64,000 bases of DNA from the NCBI GenBank assembly GCA_958370325.1, contig CATXJW010000001.1:92125-156124 (forward strand), written 5' to 3'. This document shows positions 27,804 through 35,389 of the stretch, piece by piece (position 1 is the first letter of the stretch; each line of letters begins with the position of its first letter). The position numbers and the translations under genes were made by a program. Under the pieces are notes generated by a model, which saw only the letters and a list, made by a program, of their open reading frames with translations, did not search any database and was not told the origin of the DNA. The DNA is from an uncultured Collinsella sp. (GTDB lineage Bacteria > Actinomycetota > Coriobacteriia > Coriobacteriales > Coriobacteriaceae).

Positions 27804-28502
27804 CTAGAGCCACCTCTCCTCCCATTCGAGCGTCGCGGTGCCGCCGCTCGTCTTGATCTGCTGCACGCCGTCGAGCGAGAAGAAGTCGCTCGCGACGGTC
27901 ACGGGCCAGTCCGCGCCGTTGACTGTGCAGCGCTCGGTGCGCATGTCCAGCACGACGGTCTGTGCGCCCGTGAACGACGCCTCGACGCGGACGAACTGCT
28001 CGGTCGATACGTTGGTGATTGTCCAGCTCGAGCCTGCCGGGGGCTTGCACGTGACCGTAGGGTAGGCCCTGTAGTTGCCCCCGGCGGCGACGGCGCGCTG
28101 GGATGCCGACACCTGCTCGGAGCGCCGCTGCCCGTAGGCGGCGGGGTCTGCACAGTAGAACCCGAGCGTGAGATTCGGCATGTGCGCGTTGCGCCCCTGC
28201 TCCGCCCCTCCCCTGTAGCGCGCGAGCATGTAGCGCTCCGGGGCGTCGTCGAGCACGAGGGCCTTCTCGCCGCCGGACAGCGCCGAGGCGAGCACGGCCC
28301 TTGCCTCGGCGACCTCGTCGAGGGAGCCGCCGACGATGTTGCAGTCGACCGCTATCTCGACGGGCTCGAGGCCCGTGGCGCGGATATGCGAGCCGTCCAT
28401 GCCCGGGACCTCCGTCTCATCGAGCCGCACCTTGGGGACAATCGGTCTCGTGACCTTGGTCACCAGCAGGTACGGCGTGAGGTCGATTCCGCCGAATATC
28501 AT
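27804..28502 (-). CDS. distal tail protein (Dit-like)
   Basis: 232 residues. MIFGGIDLTPYLLVTKVTRP and the following VPGMDGSHIRATGLEPVEI are typical of the siphophage Dit (phage tail family) N-terminus, which forms the hub ring between tail tube and tip. ATG at 28502 overlaps the tape-measure stop by 4 bp, and the stop abuts the next gene. The frame is open upstream but only inside the tape-measure gene. Confidence 0.85.
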   Translation of the reverse strand: MIFGGIDLTPYLLVTKVTRPIVPKVRLDETEVPGMDGSHIRATGLEPVEIAVDCNIVGGSLDEVAEARAVLASALSGGEKALVLDDAPERYMLARYRGGAEQGRNAHMPNLTLGFYCADPAAYGQRRSEQVSASQRAVAAGGNYRAYPTVTCKPPAGSSWTITNVSTEQFVRVEASFTGAQTVVLDMRTERCTVNGADWPVTVASDFFSLDGVQQIKTSGGTATLEWEERWL

Positions 28503-30970
28503 GCGAACCCCCTTGCGGCGAGCGTGTGCCTGCCGCGCATCGCGATGGCGGAGGAGACGCGCTCCGAGTCGATGTACAGGTTCCCGTCCTTGTCCCGGAT
28601 CTGCTCGAGGACGGACAGGATGCCGGCGAGGGCGTCGTCGGAATCCTCCTCGGGACGCGCCGGAGTGTAGACCGCGGACGGAGCGACGGTCAGGCCCGTC
28701 GAGAGCATCCCCTGCGCGGTGTCCATGGCGCCGCTGATTGCGGAGACCACGGTGCCGGTGCCGGAGCCGATGCCCTGCGCCCAGCCCTGCATGAGGGCCT
28801 TGCCCGAGAAGGTCGTGTAGCCGTGCCCGGTGAAGGGGCCGACCTTTGCCGGCGAGAACGGGAAGAAGGAGCGGATTCTGGATACTGCGCCGGAGACCGC
28901 CGAGGTCACCGAGCCGATAGCGGACATGATGCCGTCCTTCAGGCCGTTGAGTATCGACTTGCCGGAGTTGAAGAGCCAGTTGCGCGCACCCGAGAAGAAC
29001 CCGGTGATCTTGCCCTTGATGCTCGTGACGGTCCTGTAGACGGAGTTGATGCCGCTCGACGCTGCGCTCTTGATGCCCTCCCAGATGGACGAGCAGGCGC
29101 TCTTGATGCTCCCCCACATGCTCGACCACGTGGAGCTGATACTGTTGAGCACGGAGCTGATCACGCCGCTGACCTGATTTATCGCAGAGTTGACGGCGAA
29201 CTTGATGCGTCCCCAGACCACCTCGGCGAAATCACGGACGGTGTCCCAGACGCTCGACCAAACCGAGCTGATTCCGTCGAGCGTGGACGTTACCACGGAC
29301 TCGACGACCCCGATGGCCGCTCGCACGGCGAACTCTATCTGCGACCAGACGAGCTCGGCTACCGATTTGATGGTGTTCCAGACCGTGTCCCAGTCGCCGC
29401 TTATCGCGGCGGTCACCGTGGAGATGACTGTCTGCACCACGGCCATCGCGACCTGGACGGCAGTAGAGATTGCGTCCATCACGCCAGTCAGGACAGCGGA
29501 GATCACGGGCCAGACGGCGTTCCAGACGGCGGAGATGATGCCCATCGCCACCTGGATGGCACTTTGGATGAGCGGCATCGCAGCCAGCACCGCCGACAGC
29601 ACGGACTGCACGGCGGGCATGGCGATGGCGACGAGCTGCGAGACGGTCGTCATTACGTCCGCGATAACACCGACCAGGAAGCCGATGACCGGCGACAGCG
29701 CCTGCACGATGCCGAGCACCACCTGTATGCCGGTGGAGAGCACCGGCAGCACGGCCTGCGCGATGTTGAGCAGCGCCGTGCCGATTGGCGCGATGAGCGG
29801 CGCGATGAACCCGATTGCCGCCTTGATGCCGTTACCGACGGACGTGGCCACGCCGAGGATGGCCTGAAGCGCCGAGCAGATCTGCGAGGAGTCCACCTTC
29901 GGCAGCTTGATCCCGATGCCGGCGAGCGCCCCGACGGCGATGTTCCACGCCGTGGCGAGCGCCTCGGACACGATGGGCGTGAGCACCGACGCGATGCCGG
30001 AGAGCGCCGCGGGGAGCGCCTTGATGATGCCCTGCCCGATCTGCGCGACGCGCGGCGCGATGTTCTTGGCGACCGCGCCGACGGACGTGAGCAGCTGCTC
30101 GGTGAGCCGCGAGAAGTCCACGTCGTCTCGGCCCAGACCGGTGAGGAAGTTCTCCCATGATGCCTTGGCCATGCCGATGGAGCCGGAGATGGTGGTAGCT
30201 GCCTCCTTGGAGGTCGTGCCGGTGATGCCCATCTCGGACTGCACGGTGTGGATGGCCTCGACCACGTCGGCGTAGCTGTCGATGGTGAGGTCGGCGGTCT
30301 TGCCCTGCGCCGCGCGCAGCTTGTTGGCGTCCGCGATGAGTCGCTCCATCTCGGACTTCGTGCCGCCGTAGCCCAGCTTCAGGTTGTCCAGCATCGTGTA
30401 GTTTTGCTTGGCAAAACCCTGGTAGGCGTTCTGGACGTCGGCCATGTCCGAGCCCATCTTGTTGACGTTGTCCGCCATGTCGCCCATCGCCGTGTTGGCG
30501 GACTCGGCGGCCTTCGCCACGTCGCCGCCGCACGAGCTCACGAGCGATGCGGCGAAGCTCGTCGCCTGGGTCATGTATTGGTTTGCGCTCATGCCGCACG
30601 TCTTGTACGCTTCCGCGGCGTACCCCTGCAGTTTGCCGGACGCGGAGCCGAAGAGCGTATCGACGCCGCCGACCAGCTGCTCGTAGTCGGCGTATGCGGA
30701 TACCGCAGCGCCGCCGATTGCGGTCACCGCCGTGGTGAGCGCGCCCATGCCAGCCGCGGCGACGGTGCCCACGCCCCTTGCGACGGTGCCGAGCCCGCTC
30801 AGCAGCCCGCTGGAGCGCTTGACCCCGCCGTCCACACCGGAGGTCATCGAGTCGCCGAATGACTTTCCGGCCTTGGAGCCCGTGTCGCCGAACTCCGAGC
30901 AGATGCTGCCGGCGAAGCCCTTCATGGACGGCATGAGCGTGATACATGCCGAGCCTACGCTAGTCGCCAT
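28499..30970 (-). CDS. tail tape measure protein
   Basis: 823 residues. Ala/Gly/Ser-rich helical protein with long hydrophobic stretches at about 330-500 and repeats of the form IWSVWDTV/VWGRIKFAV/SIWEGIKSA at about 540-650. The N-terminal part contains the TP901-like core (YEQLVGGVDTLFGSASGKLQ, ...SLVSSCGGDVAKAAESANTA). It sets tail length; about 823 residues implies a tail of roughly 120 nm by the usual 0.15 nm per residue rule (inference). Confidence 0.92.
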   Translation of the reverse strand: MATSVGSACITLMPSMKGFAGSICSEFGDTGSKAGKSFGDSMTSGVDGGVKRSSGLLSGLGTVARGVGTVAAAGMGALTTAVTAIGGAAVSAYADYEQLVGGVDTLFGSASGKLQGYAAEAYKTCGMSANQYMTQATSFAASLVSSCGGDVAKAAESANTAMGDMADNVNKMGSDMADVQNAYQGFAKQNYTMLDNLKLGYGGTKSEMERLIADANKLRAAQGKTADLTIDSYADVVEAIHTVQSEMGITGTTSKEAATTISGSIGMAKASWENFLTGLGRDDVDFSRLTEQLLTSVGAVAKNIAPRVAQIGQGIIKALPAALSGIASVLTPIVSEALATAWNIAVGALAGIGIKLPKVDSSQICSALQAILGVATSVGNGIKAAIGFIAPLIAPIGTALLNIAQAVLPVLSTGIQVVLGIVQALSPVIGFLVGVIADVMTTVSQLVAIAMPAVQSVLSAVLAAMPLIQSAIQVAMGIISAVWNAVWPVISAVLTGVMDAISTAVQVAMAVVQTVISTVTAAISGDWDTVWNTIKSVAELVWSQIEFAVRAAIGVVESVVTSTLDGISSVWSSVWDTVRDFAEVVWGRIKFAVNSAINQVSGVISSVLNSISSTWSSMWGSIKSACSSIWEGIKSAASSGINSVYRTVTSIKGKITGFFSGARNWLFNSGKSILNGLKDGIMSAIGSVTSAVSGAVSRIRSFFPFSPAKVGPFTGHGYTTFSGKALMQGWAQGIGSGTGTVVSAISGAMDTAQGMLSTGLTVAPSAVYTPARPEEDSDDALAGILSVLEQIRDKDGNLYIDSERVSSAIAMRGRHTLAARGFA

Positions 30971-31603
30971 CCCGTCCTCCTAATCCTAGAATCTCGTCGA
31001 TTTCAGCCCTGTTCGCGAGGGCGTTGCGCTGGTGCCTCTTGAGCTCCGCGAGCTGCCCGGGCGTCTTGAGCGGCTGCGGCTCCTGCGGCGGCCGGTGCTT
31101 CTTGTCGCTCAGCCCCCACGCGAGGCTCCTGAGCTGGTGCTCGATGCGCCAAAGCATGTACGTCTCCTCGCTCCACTTGAGCTCCGGGTACATGCGGCGC
31201 GCGCACCTCGACTCCTTCGGCAGCTGCTCCCACAGGAGGGCGGCGCGCCGGAGGTCGTCCGGTCCGCCCTCGAGCGGGAGGTCGATGCCGTAGTACTGTC
31301 GGAAGTCCGCTACAACTTCTGCGCGGTGCCCTTCGAGCTCGAGGACGAATCCTGGGAGTTTTTTGCCTTCGCCGCCTCGAATGCGGCACGCATGAGCACG
31401 CCCGTGGACTCAACGGAGCCGCCGAGTCGCTCCATGTACTCCTCGTCGCGTCCGGCGAAGACACGCTCGAAAGCCTCGAACATGCCGGACGGCTCGGTCT
31501 CGCTCTTGGCGAACTGCTTGTTGGTCTTGTAGCTGAGCAGCTCGTCGAGGTCGGCGGTAAACTCCCCGTCGATGCCGGGGATGGTGAACGTGAGCTCGGT
31601 CAT
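30960..31603 (-). CDS. tail assembly chaperone fusion (GT-type, via -1 frameshift)
   Basis: Product expected when ribosomes slip -1 at A AAA AAC (31364-31358). The first 82 residues of the chaperone then continue in the -1 frame as LPGFVLELEGHRAEVVADF, RQYYGIDLPLEGGPDDLRRA and so on, to a stop at 30960; total about 214 residues. The second frame is open from the slip site, and ADFRQYYGIDL plus LPKESR is the usual T-domain pattern. Without the frameshift only an internal ATG at 31193 is available, which would lose this domain. Confidence 0.85.
31310..31603 (-). CDS. tail assembly chaperone, short (G-type) form
   Basis: 97 residues, acidic: TFTIPGIDGEFTADLDELLS, ending in a Ser-rich tail (SSSSSKGTAQKL) that is encoded beyond the slip site. 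Located between major tail protein and tape measure, the fixed position of gpG-like chaperones that coat the tape measure protein before tail-tube polymerisation. Confidence 0.85.
   Translation of the reverse strand: MTELTFTIPGIDGEFTADLDELLSYKTNKQFAKSETEPSGMFEAFERVFAGRDEEYMERLGGSVESTGVLMRAAFEAAKAKNSQDSSSSSKGTAQKL
31358..31364 (-). promoter_or_regulatory. -1 ribosomal slippery sequence A AAA AAC
   Basis: In the chaperone reading frame the codons are GCA AAA AAC, giving the canonical X XXY YYZ heptamer. Both tRNAs can re-pair after a -1 slip. The -1 frame downstream is open for 132 codons. Confidence 0.9.
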
Positions 31604-32205
31604 TACTTGCCCTCCGGTGTCTCGGCGGCCTTGGCGGACACGGTCTCGGTGGACTGGATGTAGTCGTAGCAGGTGTTGCCGTCCTCGTCGGTGAGGTACT
31701 TGACCGTGAGGGCGCGCGCGGCGAGCTCGCCCACGGCGAGGGTGAGGTCGTCAAGCTCGGAGGACTGGGCAAGCGGCACCACCTTGCGCCAGCGGCGGCC
31801 GTTCTTGAGCACGAGATCAAGCACGGCGGACCACGTCTCAGTGGAGTCGCCGTTGTGCTTGACCGTGATCATGCCGTCCTCGTCCTTGACGTTGCCGGAG
31901 CCGTACATGACCTTGAGGGTGGCGGCCTTGATCTCGGCGAGCGTGAGCTGTGCGCTCTCGACGCGGGAGGTCTGCGGCGAGGCCATGAGGTCGCCGTTCA
32001 TGTCCTTGATGTCCTCGGAGTCGGTGTCGAGCGTCTCGACGTAGCCGTCCTCGCTGATGTAGCCGAGGCATTTCCACGTCTCGGGCAGCGCGGTCTTGTA
32101 GTCGGTCGGCAGCGCCGTTCCGGCGGGCGCGGTGAAGATATAGCCGCCCTTTACTCCCTTGGCGCTGGAGACGTTGGCGACGTTGTTTTTGTTGCTTTCT
32201 GCCAT
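31603..32205 (-). CDS. major tail tube protein
   Basis: 200 residues: GVKGGYIFTAPAGTALPTDY, then CLGYISEDGYVETLDTDSED, the usual start of siphophage major tail proteins that polymerise into the tube. C-terminal small beta domain. Its position directly before the chaperones supports the call. Confidence 0.88.
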   Translation of the reverse strand: MAESNKNNVANVSSAKGVKGGYIFTAPAGTALPTDYKTALPETWKCLGYISEDGYVETLDTDSEDIKDMNGDLMASPQTSRVESAQLTLAEIKAATLKVMYGSGNVKDEDGMITVKHNGDSTETWSAVLDLVLKNGRRWRKVVPLAQSSELDDLTLAVGELAARALTVKYLTDEDGNTCYDYIQSTETVSAKAAETPEGK

Positions 32206-32214
32206 GATTGCTCC

Positions 32215-32556
32215 TTATTCGCAGATGGTCAGGTTGATGTTCGTCTGGTATCTGGGAGTCCCCGTGTCGGGGTCGTCCCATCGGTACGTGCCGTCGGGCA
32301 CGGCCGAGAACACGTTCGGCTCGTCCACGATGGCGGCGCACGCCCGCTCGACGGCCTCGGCGATCTCGCGTGCGCGCCTGCGGGTCTTCGCCCACGACGT
32401 GGCGAGCACGCGCGGGGACTGGATGAACCGTGTCGCGCTCGTGGCGGCGAGGGTGACCTGGACGAACTCATCGGGTCTCTCGCGCGGCACGTCGGGCACG
32501 CACTTGATGCCGGTCGCGTCCATGAGTCGCTTGGCGACCACCCTCTCGATGTCCAT
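32215..32556 (-). CDS. tail terminator-like protein
   Basis: 113 residues: MDIERVVAKRLMDATGIKCV, VPRERPDEFVQVTLAATSAT, then a helix (TRRRAREIAEAVERACAAIV) and PRYQTNINLTI. The alpha-beta pattern and position before the major tail protein fit the tail terminator that caps the tube. Start overlaps the previous stop by one base. Confidence 0.7.
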   Translation of the reverse strand: MDIERVVAKRLMDATGIKCVPDVPRERPDEFVQVTLAATSATRFIQSPRVLATSWAKTRRRAREIAEAVERACAAIVDEPNVFSAVPDGTYRWDDPDTGTPRYQTNINLTICE

Positions 32557-32849
32557 CAGTCACCTCCGAAGATTGCCTGCAAGCGGTTGTGCTTCTTCTC
32601 GCTGCGGAAGGCGTGGACGCCCTCCGTGTGGAGCGAGCGCCCCTTGGCGAGGGAGCCGCTCATGACGTCCGAGGCGTAGCCTGCGCCCTCCCCCGGTTTC
32701 GGGCTAAACGACGCATTGGCGGACGCGACGACAGCGTTGGCCTTCTCGGTGAGCATGGCCTGCACGCCCCCGCCGTTCATGACCTCGGCGTATCCGCCGC
32801 GGTTCCAGCCCTTCCACTTGATCTTGACCTCGCACTTCGCCTTAGCCAT
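32556..32849 (-). CDS. HK97 gp10-like neck protein
   Basis: 97 residues: KWKGWNRGGYAEVMNGGGVQ, then AMLTEKANAVVASANASF and a C-terminal RGHSL-like turn (GRSLHTEGVHAFRSEKKHNR). Position and pattern fit the HK97 gp10/neck family. Function in head-tail joining is inferred. Confidence 0.65.
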   Translation of the reverse strand: MAKAKCEVKIKWKGWNRGGYAEVMNGGGVQAMLTEKANAVVASANASFSPKPGEGAGYASDVMSGSLAKGRSLHTEGVHAFRSEKKHNRLQAIFGGD

Positions 32850-33183
32850 CGGTTCGGGTCACCTCGCAGGTAAGGTCCCAGGGGCCGGGCGTATTGGCCG
32901 CGGTGTATCGCTTGGGGTCGCCGACCACCTTGTAGTCGGTGCCGCGCACCGTGACCGTCGCGTCCTTGAGGTCAACGTCCGCGCCCTTCGGGAAGCAGAG
33001 CGTGTAGGCGACCGTCACGCCGTTCGGGCGCGTCGAGTCGAGGTCGGCGGTCGCGCCGGGGCACACCACGACGTTGTCGACCGCCTCCTCGGACACCGTC
33101 TCGCCGGTAGGCTCGCCCAGCTCGTCGTATGACTGGGCCGCATTGCGCACGGTCACGGTCTCGCCGGAGATGAGGCACATCAT
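32842..33183 (-). CDS. head-tail adaptor / head closure protein
   Basis: 113 residues of mainly beta character: SGETVTVRNAAQSYDELGEP, TGETVSEEAVDNVVVCPG, VTVRGTDYKVVGDPKRY. This is the head-closure (SPP1 gp16-like) pattern that seals the connector. ATG overlaps the previous stop; a second ATG follows at once. Confidence 0.72.
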   Translation of the reverse strand: MMCLISGETVTVRNAAQSYDELGEPTGETVSEEAVDNVVVCPGATADLDSTRPNGVTVAYTLCFPKGADVDLKDATVTVRGTDYKVVGDPKRYTAANTPGPWDLTCEVTRTDG

Positions 33184-33575
33184 TCGGCCACCCCTCCCCT
33201 CTCCAGCGGCGTGAGCGACCCGAGCGCCTGACCGGTGAGGCCGAGGCGCCTGAGGTCGCTCTTCCCGAGGTACATCTCGCCGAGCGCCGAGCCGTAGGTG
33301 ACCGATGCGGTATAGATTCCGGCCCCCTGGCTGTACTGCGTGGCGCCGGCCATCGCGGACGGTGCCGAGAGCACGCGGTTGACGAGCAGGCAGCACACGG
33401 CGGGGGCGGCGCGGTCGAACGCCGGGCACGCCCCCTCGGCGTACTCGCCGATTCGGTCCTCGAATGCCGCGAGCATCAGGTCGGATGCGTCCTGCAGCAG
33501 CACCTCGGTGCGCGCCGAGTCCGCGGGCTCGCCGTAGCGGGCCTTGTAGTCGTCCACGCTGGCGAGCGCGGCCAT
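33180..33575 (-). CDS. head-tail connector (gp6/gp15-like)
   Basis: 131 residues, helical: VDDYKARYGEPADSARTEVL, LQDASDLMLAAFEDRIGEYA, VCCLLVNRVLSAP, then VTYGSALGEMYLGKSDLRRL. This matches the phage head-tail connector family (gp6/Gp19-Gp15) that binds beneath the portal. Confidence 0.78.
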   Translation of the reverse strand: MAALASVDDYKARYGEPADSARTEVLLQDASDLMLAAFEDRIGEYAEGACPAFDRAAPAVCCLLVNRVLSAPSAMAGATQYSQGAGIYTASVTYGSALGEMYLGKSDLRRLGLTGQALGSLTPLERGGVAE

Positions 33576-33577
33576 GG

Positions 33578-33775
33578 CTACTTGGCCTCCATGATCCCGG
33601 CGTCGACGAGGGCCTGAACGACCTTCGCGACGGTCGGACTGGCGCCGGGGTTGGCGACCTTCTTGGGCAGCACGAGCGGCTTGCCGTCGGGGGACACGAG
33701 CGCAACGTGCTGCGGGAGGATGCTGGACGCCTTGCCCGCGTCCTCCACGATGAACTTCTGGACTAGATGAGCCAT
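33578..33775 (-). CDS. small capsid-associated protein, possible head fibre
   Basis: 65 residues: MAHLVQKFIVEDAGKASSIL, then PDGKPLVLPKKVANPGASPT and VAKVVQALVDAGIMEAK. The C-terminal pattern resembles short head-fibre/decoration proteins encoded between capsid and connector genes. Start at 33775 has GGGGGTACCGAG upstream. Tentative. Confidence 0.5.
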   Translation of the reverse strand: MAHLVQKFIVEDAGKASSILPQHVALVSPDGKPLVLPKKVANPGASPTVAKVVQALVDAGIMEAK

Positions 33776-33786
33776 CTCGGTACCCC

Positions 33787-34674
33787 CTAGGCGCTCTTGA
33801 GGACGGCGAAGGCCTTCGGGTCGAGTACCGCGTATGCGAGGACGGCCTCGGTGCGGTAGGCGATCTGGTTGTAGCCCTTCAGGTCCTGACCGGTGTTGTC
33901 GGGGTCGCCGTACTCGATGACCTCGGCGGTGATGTCGCGGACCATGCCCCACTTGATGGCGGAGAAGTCGCCCATGATCGCGGAGACCTTGGTCGGGGTC
34001 TTGGCGAGACGGCCGTTCACGGTGCCGGACACGGAGGCGGGGATGCCGTCGAGGTTGCCCACGTTGAGGGACAGCGGCACCTCGGGGTACAGGCGCTGTC
34101 CGGTGGCCGGGACGCGTAGCTTGCGCAGCTCGGAGGCGAACTGGCGGCTCATGGCGATGCCGTTGATGCCATAGTCGAGCAGGGCGTCGGAGAGGGAGTC
34201 GATGTCGTCGACCGGGGAGTCGGTCTTGGCGACGCTGTGGACGTCCTTGTCAGCGGTCAGGGCGGTGTAGCCGCTGAGGGCGAGGCCAGTCTTGGGGTTG
34301 ATGGCGTGGTAGATGATGTAGTCGAGCGCGCGGCCCGCGGCGGCGGTCTGGTCGGCGATGATGTTGGAGATGATCTCAAGCTGGTTGTCCTCGTCGGCCC
34401 ACTTCAGCTCGTCGGAGACGCGCGTGGTCGTAACGATCTTGGCGCGCTTTGCGACCACGGGGTCGGTGGAGATCTCGGAGCCGGACTTCTTGCCGCCCTC
34501 GGCGACGACCTCGGCCTCTGCGGTCGGGTTGAACACGAGATAGGTCGTGTCGGCGAACTTCTGCGGCGTGCTGGGGCTCAGCGTGGCGATGGTGGAGGTG
34601 TCCTTCACCTTGCCGATGATGGTGGAGACCACGCTGGACGGCAGCTTGATTTTCTGGGTATCGTTTGCAGCCAT
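33787..34674 (-). CDS. major capsid protein (HK97 fold)
   Basis: 295 residues: VVSTIIGKVKDTSTIATLSP, FNPTAEAEVVAEGGKKSGSE, VAKRAKIVTTTRVSDELKWA and the C-terminal QIAYRTEAVLAYAVLDPKAF. This order (N-arm, E-loop-like strand, spine helix, P-domain end with an R/E-rich strand) is typical of phage major capsid proteins of the HK97 fold. Preceded by a scaffold gene. Confidence 0.9.
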   Translation of the reverse strand: MAANDTQKIKLPSSVVSTIIGKVKDTSTIATLSPSTPQKFADTTYLVFNPTAEAEVVAEGGKKSGSEISTDPVVAKRAKIVTTTRVSDELKWADEDNQLEIISNIIADQTAAAGRALDYIIYHAINPKTGLALSGYTALTADKDVHSVAKTDSPVDDIDSLSDALLDYGINGIAMSRQFASELRKLRVPATGQRLYPEVPLSLNVGNLDGIPASVSGTVNGRLAKTPTKVSAIMGDFSAIKWGMVRDITAEVIEYGDPDNTGQDLKGYNQIAYRTEAVLAYAVLDPKAFAVLKSA

Positions 34675-34699
34675 TTCTGTGCCTTTCTTCGGGTTTGGC

Positions 34700-35158
34700 T
34701 TACTTCAGGAGGCGCTTGGCGAAGTCTCGCAGCGCCTCGTCCCCGCCCTTGCCGCCCTTGTCGAAGCTGCCGGGCTTCTCCACTCGCGGCGCGGGCTTTG
34801 TCTTGAAGGCGGCGAGCATCTTGTCGCACCATGCGGCCATGCTCTCCTCGTCCTCGCCGACGATGAGCTCGGCGGGGACTCCCTTCTCCTGCGCGACCTT
34901 GGCGGCGATCTTGGCTCGCGCCTCGGCCTTCTCCTTGGCGTCGAGTCGCTTCTCGAGCTCCGCGATCTTCTCGTCGGCGGTCTTCTTCGCCTGGTTGGCC
35001 TCGTCGAGTGCGCTTGCCGCGCCCTTGTTGGCCTTGGCCTGCTTCTCCCACTTGCGGGAGTGCGCCTTCTCGGCCTCGTAGAGCGCCTTGTAGTCGGGCT
35101 CCTCGCCCCCGGTCGGCTCCGTACCGCCCGTGGGCTCCGTGTTGGTCTCTTCTGCCAT
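34700..35158 (-). CDS. capsid scaffolding protein
   Basis: 152 residues, highly charged and helical with an acidic disordered N-terminus (TNTEPTGGTEPTGGEEPDYK), a coiled-coil middle (KKTADEKIAELEKRLDAKEK) and the end DEALRDFAKRLLK. This is the standard scaffold layout immediately upstream of the capsid gene. Start at 35158 follows AAAGGACGCGAC. Confidence 0.82.
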   Translation of the reverse strand: MAEETNTEPTGGTEPTGGEEPDYKALYEAEKAHSRKWEKQAKANKGAASALDEANQAKKTADEKIAELEKRLDAKEKAEARAKIAAKVAQEKGVPAELIVGEDEESMAAWCDKMLAAFKTKPAPRVEKPGSFDKGGKGGDEALRDFAKRLLK

Positions 35159-35303
35159 GTCGCGTCCTTTCCCGGACCGTGCGGCCCGTCGGGCCAGCCG
35201 TGCGGCCGAACCCCTTAGATGTGCGTTTCGGGGCCGTGCGGCCCCTGTCCCGGGAAGTGTCCGACAGGCGTGAGATTTGGCCTGTTTGGCGTTTTTCGGC
35301 ATG
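35159..35303 (-). promoter_or_regulatory. non-coding leader upstream of scaffold-capsid genes
   Basis: No gene seen. It contains three copies of CCGTGCGGCC (near 35177, 35208, 35233), one of which forms the strong stem GGGGCC-GTGC-GGCCCC, and the stem GGCCC-GTC-GGGCC. The segment lies just after a terminator, so it is probably the 5' leader of a separate capsid transcript; no promoter is clear. Confidence 0.45.
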
Positions 35304-35325
35304 AAAAAAGCCGCCCGTGGGCGGC
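35304..35325 (-). terminator. terminator after the MuF-nuclease gene
   Basis: GCCGCC / GGCGGC stem with a 4-nt loop followed by six T on the minus strand. It separates the packaging/portal/MuF genes from the scaffold-capsid genes. Confidence 0.85.
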
Positions 35326-35389
35326 CATGCGGTAAGATGGGATTGGGCGGAAGCTGTTTGACTCACCTATTGAGACATGCAGCTCCCGC

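Noticed and set aside
30960..31193. Independent 77-residue gene starting at ATG 31193
   Set aside because: No ribosome-binding site of note, and the frame is open and conserved-looking far upstream to the slip site.
31003..31464. 153-codon frame within the chaperone region
   Set aside because: Arg/Pro/Ala-rich out-of-frame translation; the -1 frame from the slippery site carries the conserved chaperone domain.
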